64,000 bases of DNA, taken from NCBI RefSeq assembly GCF_036924715.1, contig NZ_JAZHSB010000001.1, positions 5,633,001 to 5,697,000 on the forward strand. The letters are read 5' to 3'. The position numbers were made by a program, and so were the translations under genes. Source of the DNA: Bradyrhizobium sp. AZCC 1721. Lineage in GTDB: Bacteria; Pseudomonadota; Alphaproteobacteria; Rhizobiales; Xanthobacteraceae. This document shows positions 26,993-34,068 of this stretch, one piece after another (the stretch's first letter is position 1; each line of letters starts with the position of its first letter). Below the pieces are notes generated by a model that saw nothing but the letters and a program-made list of their open reading frames with translations, was not told the DNA's origin and searched no databases.

Positions 26993-27496
26993 ATGGCTGC
27001 CACAGAAGTGCGATCCGATCCGCCGATGCCGCCACCGACGGGCCGGATAGACGAGGCCCGCGCGGAGCAGTTGCGCGCCGCCAATATCAATCCTCGCACC
27101 GGGCTCGCCACCGACTATCTGAATCATTTCAACGAAGCCGTCATGCTGCTCGAAATGGTTCCGGACATGCCGGAATGCGCCGAGGATTTTCTCACCTGGA
27201 CGCCGCTGTCCTACGCCGAGCATTTCTGGGCCTCCAACTTCAAGGCCCGCGACCTCGCGATCGAGGCCTATGAATGCGCCGACCCCAAGGTCCGTGCCGA
27301 TTTCGACAAGCTCACGGCGACCATGACCTCGATTCTGACCGCGGTGGGCAAGGCGATGCGCGAGGCCCAGCAGGACAAGACCCGCGCCACGCTGGCTGAG
27401 CAGGCCACCGCCTGGGTCAAGCCGCTGGTGGCGCTGGCCGGCGGCGTCATCAACGGCAATGCCGAGGCCGACTTCGACGCGGTGATGTCGAACTAG
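26993..27496 (+). CDS. Conserved hypothetical protein
   Basis: 168 residues from ATG 26993; ATG 26966 would add nine residues. I recognise no enzymatic motif. The protein is soluble and mostly helical by composition, with a Pro-rich N-terminus (PPMPPPTG) and a final segment ALAGGVINGNAEADFDAV. The coding character is normal for the genome and there is no signal peptide. It is transcribed divergently from the SRAP gene, with about 70 bases between. Confidence 0.75.
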   Translation: MAATEVRSDPPMPPPTGRIDEARAEQLRAANINPRTGLATDYLNHFNEAVMLLEMVPDMPECAEDFLTWTPLSYAEHFWASNFKARDLAIEAYECADPKVRADFDKLTATMTSILTAVGKAMREAQQDKTRATLAEQATAWVKPLVALAGGVINGNAEADFDAVMSN

Positions 27497-27588
27497 CCGC
27501 CTCGTCCCCGGCCCACCACATTAGACCTGCGTGGCCCGATCGGGCATGATTGCTTGCGCAGCGAGTTCCTTGGCTACCGGATCACCCC

Positions 27589-28008
27589 TTGACCTCCCCC
27601 ATTCAGTCGGACCGCCCCCAGCTCGCCGTCAGCGGCGCGATCTTCCGCGACGGCAAGGTCCTCTTGGTCCGCCGCGCCCGCTCGCCGGGCAAGGGCTTTT
27701 ACTCGCTCCCCGGCGGCCGGGTCGAATTCGGCGAATCCCTGCATACCGCGCTCCACCGCGAAGTGGACGAGGAGACGGGCTTGCGAATCGAGATTCTGGG
27801 CCTGGCCGGCTGGCGCGAGGTGCTGCCTCGGGCCAGCGGCGGCGGGCATTACCTGATCATGTCGTTCGCGGCGCGCTGGACGGCCAGGGAGCCGGTCCTG
27901 AACGACGAGCACGACGATTTCAAATGGCTGGCGCCAGACAGGCTCGGCGATCTCAAGGTGACCGGCGGCCTCCTGGAGGTCATCGAGGCCGCCCGGAAGC
28001 TGGTCTAG
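27589..28008 (+). CDS. Nudix hydrolase
   Basis: About 139 residues from TTG 27589 (MTSPIQSD...); an upstream TTG at 27550 is also open. The Nudix box is complete: GGRVEFGESLHTALHREVDE followed by ETGL. RRARSPGKGFYSLPGG precedes it, as in MutT/ADP-ribose types. It should hydrolyse a nucleoside diphosphate derivative with a divalent cation; the substrate cannot be read. Start choice is uncertain because neither TTG has a strong ribosome site. Confidence 0.87.
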   Translation: MTSPIQSDRPQLAVSGAIFRDGKVLLVRRARSPGKGFYSLPGGRVEFGESLHTALHREVDEETGLRIEILGLAGWREVLPRASGGGHYLIMSFAARWTAREPVLNDEHDDFKWLAPDRLGDLKVTGGLLEVIEAARKLV

Positions 28009-28070
28009 GCCGTCCTACCGGCGCCTCATGCCTTGCCTCGGGCGTATTGAGGGGGCATATCGGCCCTCAA

Positions 28071-28448
28071 ATGTTCAAGCACGCCCTCGCCGCCCTCATT
28101 CTCGTTTCGGCATGCCATTTGGCTCCCGCACGCGCCCAGGACGCGGCTGCGCCGTTCGACGGCGACCTGCAGCGGCTGGCCGAGATTCTCGGCACCCTGC
28201 ATTACCTCCGGGGCATTTGCGGTGCCAATGAAGGGGCGAAATGGCGCAACGAAATGCAGGCGCTGATCGATGCCGAAACCCCTTCCGGGGACCGCCGCGC
28301 TCGCATGATCGCCGGCTTCAACCGCGGCTATAACGGCTTTCAGCAGACCTACCGGACCTGCACGCCGGCAGCCTCGGTCGCGATCCGCAGATATATCGAG
28401 GAAGGCTCCAAAATCTCGCGCGACCTCACCGCGCGCTATGCGAACTGA
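28071..28448 (+). CDS. Secreted protein of the TIGR02301 type
   Basis: 125 residues. A signal peptide (residues 1-22, ending ARAQDAA) precedes a small helical domain with LHYLRGICG, WRNEMQALI and FNRGYNGFQQTYRTC, which I recognise as a periplasmic family restricted to Rhizobiales. Two Cys (in RGICG and YRTC) could form a disulfide. The function is unknown. The longer open frame extending back to 27531 runs through the Nudix gene in another frame and is spurious. Confidence 0.82.
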   Translation: MFKHALAALILVSACHLAPARAQDAAAPFDGDLQRLAEILGTLHYLRGICGANEGAKWRNEMQALIDAETPSGDRRARMIAGFNRGYNGFQQTYRTCTPAASVAIRRYIEEGSKISRDLTARYAN

Positions 28449-28458
28449 GGGTTGCTGT

Positions 28459-28531
28459 TTGACGCATTTTCTCACCGCGAACCGGTGCCCACCCCGGATC
28501 AAGTCCGGGGCAGGCTTTCGCTCGAAAGCGC
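28459..28531. repeat. Intergenic repeat, family B (CGAACCGGTGCCCAC..CGAAAGCGC)
   Basis: CGCGAACCGGTGCCCAC, the palindrome CCCCGGATCAAGTCCGGGG (28492-28510), then TTTCGCTCGAAAGCGCTATG. The outer words are those of a dispersed element I recall from Bradyrhizobium and Rhodopseudomonas. The upstream extension of the HAD open frame is made only of this repeat. Confidence 0.6.
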
Positions 28532-28532
28532 T

Positions 28533-29171
28533 ATGATGAACACGATCTATTTCGATCTCGACGGAACGCTGACGGACCCCAAGCTCGGCATCACCCGCTC
28601 GATCCAGTATGCGCTGCAAAGGCTCGATCATCCCACCATCCCGACCGAGGACGAACTGACCTGGTGCATCGGCCCGCCGCTGCGCTCAAGCTTTGTGAAG
28701 TTGCTCGGCGATCACTCCGCGGACCGCGCGGTGACGCTCTATCGCGAGCGATTTTCCGACATCGGCCTCTACGAAAACGGCGTGTACGACGGCATCGACG
28801 AAGTGCTGACGGCACTCCGCGCGTCCGGCCACCGGCTGTTCGTCGCTACCAGCAAGGCGCACGTGTTCGCCGAGCGCATCATCGACCATTTCGGCTTGCG
28901 CAAGCACTTCGAACGCGTGTTCGGCGCCGAGCTCGACGGCACCCGCGCGGACAAGTCGCATCTGCTGGAATATGCGTTGAAAGAAGTCGCCGTTGATCCG
29001 TCCAAAACCCTGATGATCGGCGACCGCAGCCACGACATGGTCGGCGCAAAAAACAACGGCATGAAGGGCATCGGCGTGTTGTACGGCTACGGCAGCCGGG
29101 CCGAGCTGATCGAGGCCGGCGCCCACCATGTCTGCGCCACGCCCGGAGCGATCCTCGGTTGCATTCCTTGA
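28533..29171 (+). CDS. gph: HAD-superfamily phosphatase (phosphoglycolate phosphatase-like)
   Basis: 212 residues from ATG 28533 (or 28536). The longer open frame to 28452 is rejected because it covers a dispersed repeat. HAD motifs are FDLDGTLTD (motif I), ATSKAHV (II), the Lys in DKSHLLEYALK (III) and GDRSHDMVGAKNN (IV), with a helical cap between I and II as in subfamily IA. It would dephosphorylate a small phosphorylated metabolite in the cytoplasm; 2-phosphoglycolate is the usual assignment but is not proven by motif. Confidence 0.88.
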   Translation: MMNTIYFDLDGTLTDPKLGITRSIQYALQRLDHPTIPTEDELTWCIGPPLRSSFVKLLGDHSADRAVTLYRERFSDIGLYENGVYDGIDEVLTALRASGHRLFVATSKAHVFAERIIDHFGLRKHFERVFGAELDGTRADKSHLLEYALKEVAVDPSKTLMIGDRSHDMVGAKNNGMKGIGVLYGYGSRAELIEAGAHHVCATPGAILGCIP

Positions 29172-29324
29172 CGATGGGAACCTCATGGAACCGCCGCCTG
29201 AAATTCGAGCAGCGCCGTTAACCTTTCCTAAAGATGTGGCTAGGCGGCCCCGCACCGCGTGCTACAGCTTGTCGCGTTAGGATGCGAACCGCCCTGGTTC
29301 GCGCGCAGATTTTCGTTGAGCTTC

Positions 29325-29591
29325 ATGAGCCGCCCAGTCTCCTTCTCGACCGCCCACGACCCGCTTCCGGATCTCGAACAGAAGCAGACTGCCCTTAGCT
29401 ACCTGAGCGAGGCCTGGGCCGAAGCGCGGCACGATGGCGTCGACGGCGATTGCCTGGCGCAGGCGAGCCTGTTCACGGCGCTCGCCGAACTGGTCTCGAC
29501 CTATGGCGAGGACGCGGTGGCGAAATTCGCCGAAGGTCTTTCGGCCCGCGTGCGCAACGGCGAATTTTCGCTGACGCTGGCGAAGCAGTAG
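29325..29591 (+). CDS. Conserved hypothetical protein
   Basis: 88 residues from ATG 29325 (MSRPVSFSTAHDP). The longer frame to 29259 has an unconvincing N-terminus. It is a small acidic helical protein containing EQKQTALSYLSEAWAEAR and ALAELVSTYGEDAVAKFAEG. It has no membrane segment or catalytic motif. I do not recognise the family, but the codon use looks coding. Confidence 0.65.
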   Translation: MSRPVSFSTAHDPLPDLEQKQTALSYLSEAWAEARHDGVDGDCLAQASLFTALAELVSTYGEDAVAKFAEGLSARVRNGEFSLTLAKQ

Positions 29592-29600
29592 CGGCTGCAT

Positions 29601-29687
29601 CGTCATTGCGAGGAGCGCAGCGACGAAGCAATCCATCCATCCGTCATGCCGCGCGATGGATTGCTTCGCTGCGCTCGCAATGACGGG
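29601..29687. repeat. Long inverted repeat, family C (CGTCATTGCGAGGAGCGCAG...)
   Basis: Left arm 29601-29637 and right arm 29655-29687 are near-perfect inverted copies (GATTGCTTCGCTGCGCTCGC and its complement), with about 17 bases between. Read from either strand it gives a long GC-rich hairpin between convergent genes, so it may also act as a terminator. Confidence 0.85.
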
Positions 29688-29699
29688 AGAGATTCTGCC

Positions 29700-31034
29700 C
29701 TACGCCTTCAACGTCTCCAGGAACCGCACCGGTTCGCCGGTGGACGGCGTCGTTACCTCGCCCTGCCACATCACGCGCCTGCCGCGCACGAACGTGCCGA
29801 CCGGCCAGCCGGTGACGCGGACGCCGTCATAGGGCGTCCAGCCGGCGCGCGAGGCCACCCATTTGTTGGTGATGGTCTCAGAGCGCTTGAGATCGACGAT
29901 GGTGAAGTCGGCATCGTAGCCCGCCGCAATGCGGCCTTTGCAGGCGATGTTGTACAGCCGCGCGGGACCTGCGCTCGTGAGATCGACGAAACGCTGTAGC
30001 GACAGCCGGCCCGCGTTGACGTGATCGAGCATCAAGGGCACCAGCGTCTGCACGCCGGTCATGCCGGAGGGCGAAGCCGGATAGGTCTTCGCCTTTTCCT
30101 CCAGCGTATGCGGCGCGTGGTCGGAGCCGAGCACGTCGATGATACCCTGCTCGATACCATACCAGATTCCCTCGCGGTGATCGGCCGAGCGCACCGGCGG
30201 GTTCATCTGTGCAAGCGTGCCGAGCCGCTCGTAGCATTCCGGTGCGGCCATGGTGAGATGATGCGGCGTCGCCTCGCAGGACGCGACATCCTTGTGGTCG
30301 CGCAGATAGTCGATCTCCTGCTTGGTCGAGATGTGCAGCACGTGGATGCGCTTGCCGGTCTCGCGCGCAAGATTGACCAGCCGCTGGGTTGCCATCAGCG
30401 CTGCAGTCTCGTCACGCCATACCGGATGCGAGCGCGGGTCGCCCTCGATGCGGAGCGACTTGCGGTCGTTGAGGCGATATTCGTCCTCGGCGTGAAAGGC
30501 GGCGCGGCGGCGGATTACCTGGAAGATGCGCCGCAGGCTTTCGTCGTCCTCGACCAACAGCGCGCCGGTGGAAGAGCCGATGAACACCTTTACGCCGGCA
30601 CAACCGGGCGCGCGTTCCAGCTCCGGCAGATGGTTCACGTTCTCGCGGGTGCCGCCGATGAAGAAGGCAAAGTCGCAATGCATGCGGTGACGGCCGGCGT
30701 TGATCTTGGCGGTGAACGCCTCCTCGGTGACCGTGAGCGGATTGGTGTTCGGCATCTCGAACACCGCGGTGACGCCGCCCATCACGGCGCTGCGCGAGCC
30801 GGTCTCGAGGTCTTCCTTGTGCGTCAGCCCCGGCTCGCGGAAATGCACCTGCGTGTCGATCACGCCGGGCAGGACGTGCAGGCCCTTGCAGTCAATGGTC
30901 TCGCCGGCGGAGGCCTGTCCGAGCCCCCCGATCGCAGCGATCCGGCCATTGGAGATGCCGATGTCGCAGATGCCCTCACCGTCCTGATTGACCACGGTGC
31001 CGGATTTTAGAATGGTATCAAATCGCTGATTCAT
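29700..31034 (-). CDS. pyrC: Dihydroorotase
   Basis: 444 residues, an amidohydrolase of the class I dihydroorotase group. Metal-site motifs: DTQVHFREPG (HxH region), GVKVFIGSSTG (carboxylated Lys), HVLHIST, ATPHHL and SDHAPHT (catalytic Asp). These fit a catalytically active enzyme that closes carbamoyl-aspartate to dihydroorotate in pyrimidine synthesis; allantoinase or hydantoinase are less likely with this spacing. No pyrB lies next to it. The gene ends at the long inverted repeat. Confidence 0.88.
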   Translation of the reverse strand: MNQRFDTILKSGTVVNQDGEGICDIGISNGRIAAIGGLGQASAGETIDCKGLHVLPGVIDTQVHFREPGLTHKEDLETGSRSAVMGGVTAVFEMPNTNPLTVTEEAFTAKINAGRHRMHCDFAFFIGGTRENVNHLPELERAPGCAGVKVFIGSSTGALLVEDDESLRRIFQVIRRRAAFHAEDEYRLNDRKSLRIEGDPRSHPVWRDETAALMATQRLVNLARETGKRIHVLHISTKQEIDYLRDHKDVASCEATPHHLTMAAPECYERLGTLAQMNPPVRSADHREGIWYGIEQGIIDVLGSDHAPHTLEEKAKTYPASPSGMTGVQTLVPLMLDHVNAGRLSLQRFVDLTSAGPARLYNIACKGRIAAGYDADFTIVDLKRSETITNKWVASRAGWTPYDGVRVTGWPVGTFVRGRRVMWQGEVTTPSTGEPVRFLETLKA

Positions 31035-31183
31035 CGCTGCTTCATGGTCCTCTGGCGCTCGCTTTAAGGCCTTGTTGACAGCACCTTAGCGCCTTACGTT
31101 CTCATGTGATATCCGGCTCCTGCGTTTTCCCGGGAACTTGAAAGCTCACTGCAAGCCGCACTGCAAAAGAGGCCGTTTTACTA

Positions 31184-32065
31184 ATGAAAGCAGCGTTTCT
31201 TCCGGACCGGGGCGTGGTCAAGGTCAGCGGCGAGGATGCCCGCAATTTCCTCAACGGCCTCGTCACCACAGACGTCACGCCGCTGCAGCCCGGTCTTGGC
31301 CGGTTCGGCGCGCTGCTGACGCCGCAGGGAAAAATCACGACGGACTTCCTCATTACCGAAGCCCCTGCAGGTCACGGCGGCGCCTTCCTGATCGATGCGC
31401 CCCGCGTGCTGGCGCAGAACCTCGCTGACAAACTCGGCTTCTACAAGCTGCGCGCCAAAGTCGCCGTGGAGAACATCTCCGACAGCATGGGCGTGCTGGC
31501 CGCCTGGGACGGCGAGCCCGCGGTGAAGCCCGATCTGGCCTTTGCCGATCCGCGGCATGAAGCTCTCGGCTGGCGCATTCTTGTCCCTGAAGATCTCAAG
31601 CAAAAGGTGGCCGAGCTGATCGGAGCCGATCTCGTCGACAGCGAGGCCTACGAGGCGCATCGCATCGCCTTGGGCGTGCCGCGCGGCGGGCTCGACTTCA
31701 CGTACAGCGACGCATTCCCGCACGAGACGAATATGGACCGCCTGCACGGCGTCGATTTCGACAAGGGCTGCTATGTCGGCCAGGAAGTGGTGTCGCGCAT
31801 GCAGCATCGCGGCACCGCGCGCACGCGGATCGTGCGCGTCACGCTCGAAGACTTTTCGCCGGAAACCGGCGTCGCCGTTCTCGGTGGCGACAAGCAGGTC
31901 GGCACCATGGGATCGACCGCCGGCGGCCACGGCCTCGCACTGGTCCGGATCGACCGCGTTGCGGATGCGCTCGATGCAGGACTTTCGCTGACCGCCGGCG
32001 GCCTTGCGATCCGGCTGACCGATCCGAACGACGTCCGCGTCCCACCGAAGCAGACCGTCGCATGA
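31184..32065 (+). CDS. ygfZ: YgfZ/GcvT-family folate-binding protein
   Basis: 293 residues. The diagnostic KGCYVGQEV with its conserved Cys lies near residue 193, and FLNGLVTTDV near the N-terminus. YgfZ binds tetrahydrofolate and supports maturation or repair of certain iron-sulfur enzymes such as MiaB. The stop overlaps the ATG of tag (ATGA). It is transcribed divergently from pyrC. Confidence 0.92.
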   Translation: MKAAFLPDRGVVKVSGEDARNFLNGLVTTDVTPLQPGLGRFGALLTPQGKITTDFLITEAPAGHGGAFLIDAPRVLAQNLADKLGFYKLRAKVAVENISDSMGVLAAWDGEPAVKPDLAFADPRHEALGWRILVPEDLKQKVAELIGADLVDSEAYEAHRIALGVPRGGLDFTYSDAFPHETNMDRLHGVDFDKGCYVGQEVVSRMQHRGTARTRIVRVTLEDFSPETGVAVLGGDKQVGTMGSTAGGHGLALVRIDRVADALDAGLSLTAGGLAIRLTDPNDVRVPPKQTVA

Positions 32066-32688
32066 GCAAATCTGCGCGCCTGCACGCCGACGGCAAGACG
32101 CGGTGCCCGTGGCCCGGCGAAGACCCGTTCTACATGGCCTATCACGACACAGAATGGGGTGTGCCTGAGTATGACGACCGGGCGCTGTACGAAAAGCTGA
32201 TCCTCGACGGTTTTCAGGCCGGCCTGTCGTGGATCACGATTTTGCGCAAGCGCGAAAACTTCCGCAAAGCGTTCGACGATTTCCAGCCGGAAAAGATCGC
32301 GCGCTACAACGCCAAGAAAATCCACGCGCTGATGAACGACGCCGGCATCGTTCGCAACCGCGCCAAGATCGAAGGCGCCGTCAACAGCGCCAAGGCCTAT
32401 TTGAAGATCATGGAAGAAGGCGCGGGCTTCTCCAAATTCATGTGGGACTTCGTCGACGGCAAGCCCATCGTCAACCAGTTCAAGACCACGGCCAGCGTAC
32501 CGGCCTCGACACCGGTCTCGGTCAAGATCTCAAAGGAACTCGGCGCACGCGGCTTCAAATTCGTCGGCCCAACCATCGTCTACGCCTTCATGCAGGCTAC
32601 CGGCATGGTCAACGACCATCTTGTCACGTGCTTCTGCCACGAGGCCTGCAGCGGCAAACTGCGCAAGCCCCGGCTCAAGGCCAAATGA
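32062..32688 (+). CDS. tag: DNA-3-methyladenine glycosylase I
   Basis: 208 residues. TRCPWPGEDPFYMAYHDTEW provides the N-terminal Cys/His region, LDGFQAGLSWITIL the family core, and HLVTCFCHEAC the C-terminal Cys/His zinc residues. It removes 3-methyladenine from alkylated DNA. Start and stop overlap the neighbours by four bases (ATGA on both sides), so ygfZ, tag and the HD gene form one translationally coupled set. Confidence 0.95.
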   Translation: MSKSARLHADGKTRCPWPGEDPFYMAYHDTEWGVPEYDDRALYEKLILDGFQAGLSWITILRKRENFRKAFDDFQPEKIARYNAKKIHALMNDAGIVRNRAKIEGAVNSAKAYLKIMEEGAGFSKFMWDFVDGKPIVNQFKTTASVPASTPVSVKISKELGARGFKFVGPTIVYAFMQATGMVNDHLVTCFCHEACSGKLRKPRLKAK

Positions 32689-33296
32689 CGGCGCGAAGAT
32701 CGTCCGGCGTCGCCACGCGCGCCTGGCAGCGGATGCTGTCGGGGCGACGGCTCGATCTGCTCGATCCCTCCCCGCTCGATATCGAAATCGCCGACATCGC
32801 CCATGGCCTGGCGCGCGTGGCGCGCTGGAACGGGCAGACCAGCGGCGCGCACATCTTCTCGGTGGCGCAGCACACGCTATTGGTCGAAGCCGTGATGCGT
32901 GAGCAGATGCCGCGCGTCGACGCCCGCTTCCGCCTCGCGGCGATGCTGCACGACGCACCGGAATATGTCATCGGCGACATGATCTCGCCGTTCAAGGCAG
33001 TGCTCGGCGGCGATTACAAGGCGGTTGAGAAGCGCCTGCTGGCCGCGATCCATGTTCGCTTCGGCCTGCCGCCAAGTCTCGCCGATGAAATCACGAGCGC
33101 CATCAAAGCGGCCGACCGCGGTGCGGCCTATCTCGAAGCCACCCATCTGGCGGGATTTTCGGTAAGTGAAGCGAAGCGCCTGTTCGGCAGGGATCCCGGC
33201 CTCCCCGAGGCCACCGTGCGGGACTACCTGACGCCGTGGACTGCGGCCCGGGCCGAGAAGCAATTTTTGGCGCGATTCGAGCTATTGCTTGGTTGA
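32685..33296 (+). CDS. HD-domain phosphohydrolase (YfbR-like)
   Basis: 203 residues; start ATG 32685 overlaps the tag stop. HIFSVAQHTLLV supplies the first His, MLHDAPEYVIGDM the HD pair followed by the conserved E, and IKAADRGAAYLEA the terminal Asp of the metal site. The arrangement matches HD hydrolases such as the 5'-nucleotidase YfbR. Substrates are probably nucleotides. It follows a DNA glycosylase, which would fit nucleotide-pool cleaning, but this is inference from context. Confidence 0.88.
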   Translation: MTARRSSGVATRAWQRMLSGRRLDLLDPSPLDIEIADIAHGLARVARWNGQTSGAHIFSVAQHTLLVEAVMREQMPRVDARFRLAAMLHDAPEYVIGDMISPFKAVLGGDYKAVEKRLLAAIHVRFGLPPSLADEITSAIKAADRGAAYLEATHLAGFSVSEAKRLFGRDPGLPEATVRDYLTPWTAARAEKQFLARFELLLG

Positions 33297-33307
33297 ATGG
33301 GGGCCGT

Positions 33308-33386
33308 TGTAGGGTGGGCGCCCACCATTATTGCCCCGGAACCAAGATGGTGGGCACGGCGCAAGGGCGCCTTTGCCCACCCTACG
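33308..33386. repeat. Palindromic repeat, family D (GTAGGGTGGGC...GCCCACCCTAC)
   Basis: GTAGGGTGGGCGCCCACCAT at the left and GGTGGGCACGGCGCAAGGGC with GCCCACCCTAC at the right, inverted. It lies between the HD gene and the phosphatase gene. An open frame upstream of the phosphatase ATG passes through it and should be ignored. Confidence 0.75.
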
Positions 33387-33428
33387 ACACCGGTTATATT
33401 GCTGACCAAAGACTACCCAGGGAACGCC

Positions 33429-33935
33429 ATGCTTCACGTCTGCTCGCTTGCCGCACTTCCCGACACCGTCAGGACGACCGGCGCCAGCCACATTCTCACC
33501 GTGATGGCCAATGTCGATCAGGTGCAGCGCCCGGCCTCGGTGCTCGAGGCCAACCATCTGAAAATCTCGATGGACGACATCATCGAGGAGATGGACGGCT
33601 TTGTCGCGCCGGCGGATCATCATATCGAAAGGGTGCTGAATTTCGTTCGAAGCTGGGACCGCAGCGCGCCGATGGTGGTGCATTGCTATGCCGGCATCAG
33701 CCGCTCGACGGCGAGCGCGTTTGCCGCCGCCTGCGCCCTCAATCCGCATCGCGCCGAGATCGAGATCGCCCGGCAAATTCGCGCCCGCTCCCCGATCGCG
33801 TCGCCGAACCGGTTGATCGTCAGCCTCGCCGACAAGGCGTTGGGCCGTGAGGGGCGAATGCTGCGCGCGCTGGACGAAATGGGTCCGGGCAGCATGATGG
33901 TCGAAGGCCGGCCATTCCGACTAGATCTGGAATGA
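33429..33935 (+). CDS. Protein tyrosine phosphatase-like protein
   Basis: 168 residues from ATG 33429. The signature HCYAGISRS (Cys86, Arg92) is the HCx5R phosphate loop of cysteine phosphatases. An upstream DDIIEEMDGF region may supply the general acid. It is cytoplasmic by lack of signal. Similar small alphaproteobacterial proteins are annotated as tyrosine phosphatases with unknown targets. The start excludes the family D repeat. Confidence 0.85.
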   Translation: MLHVCSLAALPDTVRTTGASHILTVMANVDQVQRPASVLEANHLKISMDDIIEEMDGFVAPADHHIERVLNFVRSWDRSAPMVVHCYAGISRSTASAFAAACALNPHRAEIEIARQIRARSPIASPNRLIVSLADKALGREGRMLRALDEMGPGSMMVEGRPFRLDLE

Positions 33936-34068
33936 CGTGGCGTTCCCCGGATGCGCCAAATGACGCCCGGATCGGCGTGAACTTTTAGCGGACAAAAGCA
34001 CACACAGGATTGCAACCTGGCTGCCGACATGGCCGGTTAACGCTCTGACGCGCCCGCCTGGAGGCCCG

